Made by a program: the position numbers and the translations under genes
NCBI GenBank assembly: GCA_000824825.2
Contig: LM655207.1
Span: 65,330 to 129,329 of the forward strand
Direction: 5' to 3'
Source of the DNA: Mesorhizobium sp. ORS 3324
GTDB lineage: Bacteria; Pseudomonadota; Alphaproteobacteria; Rhizobiales; Rhizobiaceae
Length of the DNA: 64,000 nucleotides
Shown: positions 7,555 through 15,931 of the stretch, piece after piece
Position numbering within the stretch: the stretch's first letter is position 1
Layout: each line of letters begins with the position of its first letter
Notes under the pieces: generated by a model
The model's input: only the letters and a program-made list of their open reading frames with translations
The model's database searches: none
Told to the model about the DNA's origin: nothing

Positions 7555-9015
7555 TCACCGACGTGCCGTGAATTCCTGCCGGGCGACGAGGCGCCCCGCT
7601 TCGAATAAATAGCTGCCACGAAACACGCCGGTGTTGCTTTCCTGCGAGACGTTCGCCAGCTGCAGGTTGCGGCGATTACCTGCTTCGTCGGTGAACGCAT
7701 AGCTGCGCCAATCGACTGACGCAGACCCGGGATCAAATCCGACGCGCTCAGCTTCGCCGGCGAAAGCGGCGGCATCGACAGGCGAAGGCGCCGCGCCGCG
7801 CGTGACGGTCGCGTCATCAGCGGACAACGCCGCCAGCAGTACTGCCTCGGGACTGGGCTGTGGCGCTGGCTGCGGCGCTCTCGCCGCGGCTATCACGGCG
7901 GCTATCGCCGGCGAGGGCTGGGCCGGGTTGGCAGCCGCGGGTACGGTCGCTCGGATCACGGCCCAAGTCGCGATCACGCTACCCACCGTCGTGTAGAGCC
8001 CGTATTTCTTGTAGATGTCACCGGCGACCTTGTCGCGTTGATCTTTGGGAAGAGTCCCATCAATCTGCGGATCGGACGCATTGCGGATCGCAACCCAGAG
8101 TGGTGCGTCGGCGCGTCCCTCCATCGCCAGCCCCAACACCGCATCACCCATCTCGCAAGCATGCCCGAGTTCCTGCAGACCGTAGGTGTCGTTAGTGTCG
8201 TCATAGGCAAAGAAGTCGGTGGTCACGATCACGGGCTGGGGCAGCTCATGCGATTCCGGATACAGCATGCGCGGCAAGCTATTGTTAAGGGGCTTCAGCG
8301 CGTCGCCGTTCGGCTTCAGCAGCGCTTCGGTCACTTGCGCAAACGTCGTGGCCGGCAAGGTGCTCGTTGCGTAGCTGGCTGTCTTGAACGGCGCGTTCTT
8401 GAATTTGGTGGTGCAGTCGAAACGGACATTTTTGGCAATCACGACATCGCCGAGCTCGATGCTGTCCCCAATACCCCCGGCGGTCCCCGTCGTGATCACC
8501 ACTTTGGCGCCAGTTTCCGCGACGATCTGCTCCCACAGGTCCTTCACTGGAAGCGCCGGACCATCATAATCCATGTGCAGGCCGGACTTGAAGCAAAGGA
8601 CCCGGGCCTCGCCGATTTGGCAGGGGTGATAGAGTCCGAGCACATGGTGATACATAGCCAACCCGCCCCGGAAAGGTGCGCGCGGTCCGGTGACCTTCGG
8701 AATGAAGTCAGCCAGGTTGTGCGTATATCGGCCCCATGATTCGATCTGAATGCCGGGTGTGAACAGGGTCGCCAAGGCGCGCGCCTCGGCTGCCGTCCAA
8801 GTAACGACAAGCACGTCGCATTGAGGAAGCGGTCCTCCTGGATCGCTTGTGTCCAGCGCCATCGCGAACGGAGCGAAACCGACAGGCCAGGGCACTGGAT
8901 TGGGCAGCGGGGGAGCGGCAAGCGTCGCCGCAAATTCCGTCGCCGTGTCTGCGAAGCGTAGCTCGGGCGCGAGGGGGTCGTAATTGAGGATAAGATCCTG
9001 GAGCTTTTCGGACAT
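7555..9015 (-). CDS. Nucleoside phosphorylase-like protein with C-terminal extension
   Basis: The ATG at 9015 is preceded by AGGAGGAACACT. The 486-residue product has the signature of the PNP/UDP/MTAN superfamily. VVITTGTAGGIGDSIELGDV (~172-191) is the phosphate/ribose-site strand, HMDYDGPALP (~147-156) sits where the base-binding region lies, and CEMGDAVLGLAMEG (~288-300) with WVAIRNASD (~307-315) replaces the usual ExE and ISD motifs. About 110 residues are appended after an Ala/Pro-rich linker (~355-400) and read as a compact beta-rich tail. Housekeeping phosphorylases are 230-290 residues. Long variants occur as effector domains in conflict systems, so a role in nucleoside cleavage or signalling is possible but unproven. 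Confidence 0.6.
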   Translation of the reverse strand: MSEKLQDLILNYDPLAPELRFADTATEFAATLAAPPLPNPVPWPVGFAPFAMALDTSDPGGPLPQCDVLVVTWTAAEARALATLFTPGIQIESWGRYTHNLADFIPKVTGPRAPFRGGLAMYHHVLGLYHPCQIGEARVLCFKSGLHMDYDGPALPVKDLWEQIVAETGAKVVITTGTAGGIGDSIELGDVVIAKNVRFDCTTKFKNAPFKTASYATSTLPATTFAQVTEALLKPNGDALKPLNNSLPRMLYPESHELPQPVIVTTDFFAYDDTNDTYGLQELGHACEMGDAVLGLAMEGRADAPLWVAIRNASDPQIDGTLPKDQRDKVAGDIYKKYGLYTTVGSVIATWAVIRATVPAAANPAQPSPAIAAVIAAARAPQPAPQPSPEAVLLAALSADDATVTRGAAPSPVDAAAFAGEAERVGFDPGSASVDWRSYAFTDEAGNRRNLQLANVSQESNTGVFRGSYLFEAGRLVARQEFTARR

Positions 9016-9049
9016 AGTGTTCCTCCTATACGAGACGCCTGGCAGACGT

Positions 9050-9991
9050 TCAAATGACAACCAGATACCGGCTGATTTCGTCGCCGACGGGCATCACTAG
9101 GCGGGCTTGCGTCTGGGTCTTGGCCGTCCCCATCTGGTCCCATCCTCCGCAGTTCGCCCAAATACGGTAGAAAGCAAGCACGCCTCCGTCGCGATAGGAG
9201 ACGAAATACGGTTCTCCATGCGCGAATTGGAGCGGTTGCACGAGCTTCAGCGACATCGCCTCGGGTAATTGGTCTTGCATCTGCGAGGTGACTTCGATCG
9301 TGCCCTGGCTGAGATCGTCCAGGATGCGGTCGATGTTTACATTGGGATAGACCGGATTGGTCTTCAGGAAGAAATTCGCGAGCCCGAAAGTGAAGAACGC
9401 GAAACGCGTCCACCCCTTGGCCCAAAGGTGCGCCCATTGCACTAGCGCGAACAAGGGCGGCGTGTCGGCGGGCGAGGTGGAGCGAACGCTGAGCGTATAG
9501 CTGGCGACGGCTCCAGTGGCGCCGTTATAGCCGATAAAGGCGATTCTTCCACCCGGCTCGACCGCAAACGGCTTGACCATTGAGAAGGCGGATGTCGTTC
9601 CCGGCTCGTGGGTCCGCCTGAACACATATGGTCGCGAAAGCGCGCCCGTGTCGCCAAGTTCGTAGAAGGTGAAGTTCCCTTTGGCTTGCTCGTAGCACAA
9701 CAAATGCAGCCGATTGCCGAGGACGAACGGTTCGATCTCATCGAGTTGTTGCGGCAAGGTCAGCTTTGACCTGGCGGACAAGAATGGCGGGGCGTCGGAG
9801 ACAGCGAAGAGTGATGCGACGCCGCTTTCGCGCTCATAGGTGAGAACGTGGAGACCGTCAGCTAGCTTGAGCGCCGCGGCGGCCGTGACCTCCTCGGAGA
9901 TGCCATTTACCGGCCCGGAAAATAGGACCCTCGCCGCTATAACGCCCGAGGAGTCCTTTGCCAGTTCGAACACGTCCACCGAGCCCGCCAT
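9050..9991 (-). CDS. Repeat protein, probably beta-propeller-like, unknown function
   Basis: The 313-residue protein has at least three recurring ~45-residue units with a strand-turn-strand pattern: GLHVLTYERESGVASLFAVS, RLHLLCYEQAKGNFTFYELG and RIAFIGYNGATGAVASYTLS. A related one lies near the C-terminus (GEPYFVSYRDGGVLAFYRIW). This aromatic/Gly pattern resembles blades of tachylectin-type or other propellers that bind sugars or proteins. There is no signal peptide or membrane span. It sits between the GMC oxidoreductase and the phosphorylase-like protein in the same orientation, and probably belongs to the same transcription unit. Confidence 0.5.
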   Translation of the reverse strand: MAGSVDVFELAKDSSGVIAARVLFSGPVNGISEEVTAAAALKLADGLHVLTYERESGVASLFAVSDAPPFLSARSKLTLPQQLDEIEPFVLGNRLHLLCYEQAKGNFTFYELGDTGALSRPYVFRRTHEPGTTSAFSMVKPFAVEPGGRIAFIGYNGATGAVASYTLSVRSTSPADTPPLFALVQWAHLWAKGWTRFAFFTFGLANFFLKTNPVYPNVNIDRILDDLSQGTIEVTSQMQDQLPEAMSLKLVQPLQFAHGEPYFVSYRDGGVLAFYRIWANCGGWDQMGTAKTQTQARLVMPVGDEISRYLVVI

Positions 9992-10071
9992 CTAGTCCTC
10001 CGTCCAGCTCGTTGAACCTTGCCGTTACGCGAAGCCTTGAACAAAAAAGCTGTTCCCCGCATGCATTCCCT

Positions 10072-11730
10072 CTAGGACGGCATCAGTTCACATACACGGA
10101 AGGCATTCGCGAGTAAGGTAAGAGAGGGGTTCGAGGCGCCCGCGCTAGGCATCCACGCCGCGTCGAGCACCGTCAGCCCCGCCACTTCGTGCGATTCGCA
10201 CATTGGGTTGAGCACCGAAGCGCCGCGATCTTGGCCTGCCCGCAACGCACCATGGACGTGTCCATAGCCGGGATTGGCTTCATCCTGCGGTTCGCTCTTG
10301 CGCAGTTCGCCCCCGCCGGCCGCCACCGCATCGGCGATCCGTTGCAGCGCGAAGCGGCTCATGTCGCAATCCCATGTATCGTGGCGATAAAAGGTCTTGG
10401 CGACCGGCACGCCCCATGGATCCTTGACAGCGGGATCGAGCTCAACGCGGTTATCGTAGAGGCTCATCGCGTCGCCGGTGAACGACACCGACACTCCCGC
10501 CTGGCTACGAATCTCTTGAAGATATCGAACGAGATCGTCGCCCCAAATCGCCTTCTTTTTCGGGCCGAAAGAGGCGGCCTTCAGCAAGCGGATCGGGGTG
10601 GTGCAGGTGAATGGATCGTATACGGAGAACTTACCCGCCTTGCGAAGGTCGCCCGCCGAGTCCTTGTAGGTATAGATGCCACGCAGCTGCAGACTGCCGA
10701 TTGCCGTTACGGGCTGCACTGAGAAATCACGGGGACCCGGATCCCAAACGCGCTTGCCGGGGAAAGTGAAATGTGCCTCGCCCTTGGTGTGGTAGGTGAG
10801 ATATCGCCCAATCATTTGGTTTGGATCAGGGATCTCGGAAAGCAGGAAAAGCCGCGCCGACTGGATCGTCTGGATCGAGACGATCACGCGGCGCGCTCCG
10901 AGGAATTGTTCCGGCCCTTCGGGCTTGGTCTTGTACCATACCCCCCGCACTTGGCTGCGACCGTCTCCCTTGTCATGCTCGATCCGCGTCACATAATGGC
11001 CAGGACGCAGGTCGCACCGCCCGGTCGCCAGCGCCCGCCGCAGCATCGTGTTGACGCCGTTCGCGCGCGAATTCACCGCGCAGCCAAAGAACTGACAGTA
11101 TCCACAGAACGGGCAACCCGGGCGGCCGTCATAGGTCAACGAGTTGATCGCGCGCGCGCCGATGTAGGGGCCTAGCCCAGCGTTGCCGAACAGGTCCTTA
11201 AGGAACGGTGTCGAGAGATGAGGCTTCAGAGCCGGGATCGGATATTCATAACCTGGCCTCATCTCTTCCAGCGACTGCGCCGCGTCCCCGGAGACGTCCC
11301 ATTCCCACTCGGCGCGCTCGAACCAGGGGAGGAACTCCTCGTAGGTCCAGGGCCATGCGACCATGTGCTCAGCATTGCGCAAGCCCGTTAGATAGGGCGT
11401 CACGTCGAAATCGGCCGATGTGTAGCGCGGGAAATTCCCGTCCCAGATCATGGTCGACCCGCCGACCATGTTGACCTCCCACCAGCGTTCACTCGGCGTG
11501 GGCGTCGCGCCGTCGAGGCCCGCATAGATCATCGGATCGTCGACGATCTTGGGAATAAGGTTCTTGTGCTCCCGGAAATGCAGTTCGTCGAGCGGAAGGA
11601 ACTCGTCGGCGTGAACTTCCTGCCCCTTTTCGAGCACGACTACGTTCCAGCCGCGCGAAGTCAGGACGCGCGCTGCCGTCGAGCCACCGGCGCCGCTTCC
11701 GACGATGATCGCATCGGGTTGCTCGATCAT
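10072..11730 (-). CDS. GMC-family FAD oxidoreductase (gluconate/sorbose dehydrogenase-type large subunit)
   Basis: The 552-residue product starts MIEQPDAIIVGSGAGGSTAA, the classic N-terminal FAD-binding GxGxxG motif. It ends with the GMC C-terminal signature (GLTVLDAAWMPSAGASNPSL followed by TLLANAFRVCELM). A CPFCGYCQFFGCAVNSRANG segment (~230-250) is the Cys-rich insertion found in gluconate 2-dehydrogenase-like members. His residues near the C-terminus (GYGHVHGALRAG) fit the catalytic loop. There is no Tat or Sec signal. Its ATG overlaps the stop of the subunit-3 gene (ATGA), so the two are translationally coupled and probably form a complex. No cytochrome c subunit gene is nearby. Confidence 0.8.
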   Translation of the reverse strand: MIEQPDAIIVGSGAGGSTAARVLTSRGWNVVVLEKGQEVHADEFLPLDELHFREHKNLIPKIVDDPMIYAGLDGATPTPSERWWEVNMVGGSTMIWDGNFPRYTSADFDVTPYLTGLRNAEHMVAWPWTYEEFLPWFERAEWEWDVSGDAAQSLEEMRPGYEYPIPALKPHLSTPFLKDLFGNAGLGPYIGARAINSLTYDGRPGCPFCGYCQFFGCAVNSRANGVNTMLRRALATGRCDLRPGHYVTRIEHDKGDGRSQVRGVWYKTKPEGPEQFLGARRVIVSIQTIQSARLFLLSEIPDPNQMIGRYLTYHTKGEAHFTFPGKRVWDPGPRDFSVQPVTAIGSLQLRGIYTYKDSAGDLRKAGKFSVYDPFTCTTPIRLLKAASFGPKKKAIWGDDLVRYLQEIRSQAGVSVSFTGDAMSLYDNRVELDPAVKDPWGVPVAKTFYRHDTWDCDMSRFALQRIADAVAAGGGELRKSEPQDEANPGYGHVHGALRAGQDRGASVLNPMCESHEVAGLTVLDAAWMPSAGASNPSLTLLANAFRVCELMPS

Positions 11731-12245
11731 GGTGACGTTCCCTGAACGGCTGGTGCGCCTTGGGCGGCGTCGCCGTCGGGATAGCCCAACCAGTTCCAAA
11801 TGACCTTCTCGCGATTGCCGCCCCAGCGCGGATCGGCCACGCATCCTTCGATACAATGTCCGCGGAGCACACCGAATAAAACCTTCTGGTTCTGCGCGGA
11901 CATGCTTCCTGTCAGAGCACCTTTCGTTAGATCGGCTAGAAGTGCCGTCGCTTGATCGCGCGACAATACCGCGAGCGGCTTGCCAAAGCGGCCGCGCGCG
12001 ACATTCTCCAGGTACGGCAGCCCCTCCTTGTATCGGGTGATCCAGCTCGGGATTTCGTAATAGACGGTCGCGGGGAGCGCGAGGAGCTGGTCGACGTAGT
12101 CAGCCGCGCCTGCTTCCCGCGCGCCCGGGCGATCCTCTCCGCCCGGCCAGATGGCGTCGAACAAAACGACGAGCTGCCGTAATTCGTCGGCGTTGAAGTG
12201 CCGCGCGCCCGTCATTTGAGGTAAGGGAGGAACCGTGCCTGGCAT
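11727..12245 (-). CDS. Gluconate 2-dehydrogenase subunit 3 family protein
   Basis: The 172-residue protein (MPGTVPPLPQMTGARHFNAD) has the helical pattern of the small gluconate dehydrogenase subunit: FNADELRQLVVLFDAIWPGG, ADYVDQLLALPATVYYEIPS and a C-terminal VLFGVLRGHCIEGCVADPRW. The latter is the conserved HxxEGxxxDPxYGGN-like segment, here continuing GGNREKVIWNWLGYPDG. Known family members carry a twin-arginine signal and guide export of the FAD subunit. No such signal is present here, which implies a cytoplasmic complex. Its start overlaps the stop of the HAD-hemerythrin gene and its stop overlaps the GMC start. Confidence 0.8.
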   Translation of the reverse strand: MPGTVPPLPQMTGARHFNADELRQLVVLFDAIWPGGEDRPGAREAGAADYVDQLLALPATVYYEIPSWITRYKEGLPYLENVARGRFGKPLAVLSRDQATALLADLTKGALTGSMSAQNQKVLFGVLRGHCIEGCVADPRWGGNREKVIWNWLGYPDGDAAQGAPAVQGTSP

Positions 12246-13366
12246 CACGCCGCTCCGATGCTGAGTAGTGCCTCGGCACGCTCGACCATGCCGATATAGG
12301 GAGTGATATCCGCGGCGCCTGAATGTTGGATGAGATTGACGACGAGTGCATCGTCGGAGTCCGAGAAGAAGCTCCCTGCCATCGGATAAAGCTGGTTGTT
12401 CTCGCGCACAGCGTGCGCACGGAACAGCCGCACGAATGAACGAGCGAGCGCGGTAAAGTCGAGCAATGCGTAGAAACGGTCGTCGTCGTCGCCGAACTGA
12501 ACGCGTCGCCACGCGACGTCTATCGCCGACCAATACGCCCGCGCCTGATCGTGTTGGTCGAATACCCACTGGCCTTTGCGGCGGTCCATACCACAGGCCA
12601 CCGCCACTTCAATCATCGCTTCTTCAGCTTTAAGGTGAACGGGATCGGCAAAATGATCAATAAGGTGCACGAAGTAAGCCATGCCACGTCGCAGATCGTC
12701 TGGAAGCGCCGTCGGCGGTGGCGACGTCCATGCATCCGCAACCTCCGTCGGAACGCGGCCCTCTACGAGATGGTCGAGACCGTCAGCGATAGCAATCCCT
12801 ATCGTGAAAATACGCTCACCCAAGAGATGCTCGTGCTGCAGCAACGCTTCGAACTGGCGCCCGCTTTCGGTAGGCGAGGACTCCAGCTTGCCTTGCAGCG
12901 CGGGGAGGAACTCGCGGCCCGGCGGACATGGCTTTAGTAGGCTTTTCATGCCGGCGAGTTCTGCGCCTAGGCATTCAAGATAGTTCTCGCCGACGAATAC
13001 ACATTGGCCAGGCGATACCCCCAACTTACGAGCGGCGAAACCATAAATTTCCGCTGATGGCTTGTCGGCCTTTGCCTCGTGATTTGTAGTAATATTGTCA
13101 CGAGGAATGAAATCACCGATGGTAACTTGCCTCCCTGTATTGTTCAGCGAGAGCTCAGTGGTGACGATCATGTCGCGACCCTGTTCGTCGCTAACATCAG
13201 CAGGCAGGTTGGTGATCACCCCGACTCTAGCGCCGAGCGCCTTCACGCCTTCAAGCAGTTTCTGGGTACTCGGGAGGTAGGCAACCAAATGCCCAGGCCG
13301 ATCGACCTCACCGAGCGTGTCTCTGACATCGAACAACACGACCATCTGGTTCGCCGGATCAACCAT
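12245..13366 (-). CDS. HAD-like domain fused to a hemerythrin-type HHE domain
   Basis: I chose the ATG at MVDPANQMVV, preceded by AAAGGAGACC. Residues ~8-150 follow the HAD fold, with VVLFDVRDTLGEVD (motif I), GVITNLPAD (motif II) and CVFVGENYLECLGAELAGM (motif IV region). The second Asp of motif I is Arg15 and the usual GDS/GDD of motif IV is GEN, so phosphatase activity is doubtful. Residues ~170-330 carry His/Glu ligands of a hemerythrin-like four-helix bundle: LLQHEH (178/180), HFADPVHLKAEE (238-249), HDQAR (272) and HAVRENNQLYP (318-322). This would give a di-iron O2 or redox sensor. The fusion is unusual, and it lies directly upstream of the dehydrogenase pair. Confidence 0.7.
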   Translation of the reverse strand: MVDPANQMVVLFDVRDTLGEVDRPGHLVAYLPSTQKLLEGVKALGARVGVITNLPADVSDEQGRDMIVTTELSLNNTGRQVTIGDFIPRDNITTNHEAKADKPSAEIYGFAARKLGVSPGQCVFVGENYLECLGAELAGMKSLLKPCPPGREFLPALQGKLESSPTESGRQFEALLQHEHLLGERIFTIGIAIADGLDHLVEGRVPTEVADAWTSPPPTALPDDLRRGMAYFVHLIDHFADPVHLKAEEAMIEVAVACGMDRRKGQWVFDQHDQARAYWSAIDVAWRRVQFGDDDDRFYALLDFTALARSFVRLFRAHAVRENNQLYPMAGSFFSDSDDALVVNLIQHSGAADITPYIGMVERAEALLSIGAA

Positions 13367-13466
13367 CTTGGTCTCCTTTACTCGAGAAGTACACGATAAG
13401 GTTGAAACCACACCTCATCGCTCTCCCCTTCCGTGTAAACGCCTCTTCGATATGCTTGAAGGACAA

Positions 13467-15086
13467 CTAAACCCCTGGTCCACCCAGCCTGTTGATGAGT
13501 TCCGCCACGTTCGGGGCCCCGAGGCCGGTTACGAGGTCGTAGCCAGCCTTTGCGGTGTAAGCCCCATTGGTGCCTTCAGCGATATCCCGGAACGCAGCTG
13601 TCCCCGACAAGGAGTACAATAGTGAGTTCAAATAGGTCAGAGGTGGTTGTCCGTTCTTCTGACGCGCTTCGTTGATGAGCGCGCAAAAGCCGGCCCACAT
13701 CGGCGCGCTCCAGCTCGTTCCACCAATTCCGGTAGCCTGTCCGTGGAGCACAAGAAAGGCGCCTGTGTTCGGATCGGCAGCTGCGCATACGTCCGGCACA
13801 AGGCGATCCGTGCCCTTTGGTACTCCAGCGCCAGCCTGCCAAGCTGGCCGCGAGAACAAAACGCTTCGACCACCGCCACCCGCAGCCCATCCTGTCTCTG
13901 ACGACACCGTTCCGTCAGGTGCTAGTTGTAGCGTCGTGCCACCAACCGATACCACCGCGGTATCAGTCGATTCGTACTCAGCTTGCAGAGGCCCAGTTGG
14001 GCTGTGTCCTGATAGGTCAGGGTTAGATCCTGCGTCGCCGGTAGAGACGAAAACATTCACGCCCGCAGCCGCCAATTTCAGAAATCGCCTGTGCTGAGCG
14101 GCGACCTCCCCGTCTGGCCCGCCCATATAGGTCTCTCCCAATCCCAGACTGATCGAAAGCTGCCGCAAGCCGGGGTTTGCCGGTAAATCGGCGATAATAC
14201 GGTCCAGAGCCCGATCCAGGGCAGAAAACTGCAGCGAGCCGGACGCATAGATTCGTATCTCAGCCTCCGGGGCAATGCCGCCAGTCCAAGATACGTCAAG
14301 TGTCTCCTCTCCTTCAGGCGGCGGTAGCGGAGTATTGCCTACATTAATCTTCTTTACGCGAGACTGATCCCACTCAAGCTCGTTCACTTTCCAAAACGCT
14401 TTGAGATCGGCGTCGGCCGGAAATGTGTCGATGAGGATTGCGATCTGCTGACCTTTTCCGGTCAGGCCCAGCCCGCGCGCACCGTAGGCTCCTAGAATCT
14501 CAGCAATCAGATACGGCGGTGAATTTTGGACGTTTGGTTGAAGTGCACCGGCCCGAAGACGGTTGCGATTCGCCGCTCTGGAGAAGCGCTTCCGAAAGTG
14601 CTTTTGTGCTCGACGAAACGGCTGAAGACCCAAGATTGCGTGCACGGGTTCGCCGATGTCCGCCGGCAGACTTGGAGCATTTTGGGCCGACATATAGGTG
14701 ATGCCGTCACGCGTCACCGGGACCATTTTGACTTGGAGGGTCTGTTCAACTAGCGACACGGTCGCTCGAGCATATACCGCGCTTTTATCAGCTGCCACGT
14801 CGAGTATTTCGAATCCCTGGGACTTCAACCACTTGATGAGCGCATCCGCTCGTTCCGAATCCCCGCCGTATTTTGATTGCAGTTCGTTTGCGCTGACCGT
14901 CTCCCCGGCTGCAATCTTGTCCTCTAGCTCTTTCTGTAGGTCTGGCGGTATATCCATTGAGAACATGACGTCCACCGGCGCAGGCGATGCCGGCTGGACC
15001 GCGTTTACCATCAATCCGTTATGGGTTACTCCAGCATGGTCTGGTAGCGGCACAACACTGTTCGAGAACACCTTTCTGTCAGCCAT
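13467..15086 (-). CDS. S53 family peptidase (sedolisin / pro-kumamolisin)
   Basis: The 539-residue protein has an N-terminal activation prodomain (~35-155, PPDLQKELEDKIAAGETVSA, SLVEQTLQVKM). The catalytic domain follows. Glu260 and Asp264 form the E-x3-D pair (GEETLDVSW), Asp351 (STGDAGSN) is the oxyanion Asp, and Ser458 lies in GGTSWSAPMWAGF. A C-terminal Ca2+ loop reads FRDIAEGTNGAYTAKAGYD. All catalytic residues are present. Family members are serine-carboxyl proteases active at acidic pH and usually exported, but no Sec signal is visible here. A GAGGAGGG ribosome site precedes the ATG. It is the first gene after luxI on the same strand (102-bp gap). Confidence 0.9.
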   Translation of the reverse strand: MADRKVFSNSVVPLPDHAGVTHNGLMVNAVQPASPAPVDVMFSMDIPPDLQKELEDKIAAGETVSANELQSKYGGDSERADALIKWLKSQGFEILDVAADKSAVYARATVSLVEQTLQVKMVPVTRDGITYMSAQNAPSLPADIGEPVHAILGLQPFRRAQKHFRKRFSRAANRNRLRAGALQPNVQNSPPYLIAEILGAYGARGLGLTGKGQQIAILIDTFPADADLKAFWKVNELEWDQSRVKKINVGNTPLPPPEGEETLDVSWTGGIAPEAEIRIYASGSLQFSALDRALDRIIADLPANPGLRQLSISLGLGETYMGGPDGEVAAQHRRFLKLAAAGVNVFVSTGDAGSNPDLSGHSPTGPLQAEYESTDTAVVSVGGTTLQLAPDGTVSSETGWAAGGGGRSVLFSRPAWQAGAGVPKGTDRLVPDVCAAADPNTGAFLVLHGQATGIGGTSWSAPMWAGFCALINEARQKNGQPPLTYLNSLLYSLSGTAAFRDIAEGTNGAYTAKAGYDLVTGLGAPNVAELINRLGGPGV

Positions 15087-15188
15087 AGAAAGCCCTCCTC
15101 ATCACAACGGCTTAAGGAATCGAAGAATTCGTCGTACTCGGAAGCAGGAAAGTCGATGCCTGGCCGAGACAGCGGAAGTTCGATCCGG

Positions 15189-15848
15189 TCACAGCGCAAC
15201 CTCAATGATGTCGCTGGTCTTCTGTACGAACGGACGCTGCCTTCCCCGCCTCACCAGCAGCGAATGCTCAATCCCGAGTATCTTCCGCACACTCGCCAGC
15301 GCCGCCTCATTCACCTCGATATATGCGACGATGTACCATTCACCGTCTTGTTCCCGCGCCATACCCAGCGGCTCCGCGCGCCATTTCAATGCGCCGTGGT
15401 GGGGCATGAAGTAGGTTTCCTGGACTCCGCCGACGGCGCTGAGACCCTCGTCGAGCGCGTATTCCATGACCGCGCAGCAGAGCTGCGTCAGCGTGCCGCG
15501 CAAGCCGGTCCTCCGTTTGTCGGGCACGACGAAGGTGCGGGTCCATTCGGCCCAGTCGGGGCGTCTGGGCACGCCCGATTTCTCGCACATGTGAGGAAAG
15601 ACCTCAGAGACCATGTGCGGCTCGCTCGTTGGGATCAATCGGGCCGAGGTCACGACGTGACCGTCTTCGAGACCGAGCAGGTAGGTTGCCGCGTCAGTAT
15701 CGAACTGGTCTCGCTCGCGACCGTCCGGACTTGGAGGGCGCCAGTGTTTTTGATGCACGAAGAAATCGTGCCTGCGGCGCAGAAACTCGTCGAATTCGTT
15801 TTCGTAGAGATGCTTGTTCTGCGCATTGACGACATGAGCCGTAATCAT
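15189..15848 (-). CDS. Acyl-homoserine-lactone synthase (LuxI family)
   Basis: The 219-residue product contains the conserved LuxI features: an N-terminal RRHDFFVHQKHW (Arg, Phe and Trp of the SAM/acyl pocket), FDTDAATYLLGLEDGHVV (acidic D/E), SARLIPTSEPHMVSEVFP (the SxRxxPT..PhML motif), and a C-terminal acyl-binding half with EWTRTFVVPDKR. It would make an N-acyl-homoserine lactone from SAM and an acyl-ACP or acyl-CoA. Acyl specificity cannot be read. It lies 83 bp downstream of the luxR gene in the same orientation, with a lux-box-like palindrome between them. Confidence 0.92.
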   Translation of the reverse strand: MITAHVVNAQNKHLYENEFDEFLRRRHDFFVHQKHWRPPSPDGRERDQFDTDAATYLLGLEDGHVVTSARLIPTSEPHMVSEVFPHMCEKSGVPRRPDWAEWTRTFVVPDKRRTGLRGTLTQLCCAVMEYALDEGLSAVGGVQETYFMPHHGALKWRAEPLGMAREQDGEWYIVAYIEVNEAALASVRKILGIEHSLLVRRGRQRPFVQKTSDIIEVAL

Positions 15849-15906
15849 CGCGCGATCCCCCGATCGTTCTTGGGGGAATAGTTGCAGCGTGTCTAATGTA
15901 CGTCAC

Positions 15907-15922
15907 CTGTCCGATCGGACAG
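15907..15922 (-). promoter_or_regulatory. lux-box-like operator upstream of luxI
   Basis: CTGTCCGATCGGACAG is a perfect 16-bp inverted repeat, located between the luxR stop and the luxI start and ending 59 bases before the luxI ATG. Its size, CTG...CAG ends and position match operators bound by LuxR-type proteins near the -35 region of luxI promoters. I infer AHL-dependent autoinduction of luxI and of the genes downstream on the minus strand. Confidence 0.75.
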
Positions 15923-15931
15923 TTGACTCGG

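Noticed and set aside
15121..15134. An imperfect CGAAGAATTCGTCG dyad before the S53 gene as a second lux box
   Set aside because: It lacks the CTG...CAG ends and CGATCG-like core of the luxI palindrome, and the arms mismatch, so it is not supported as an operator.
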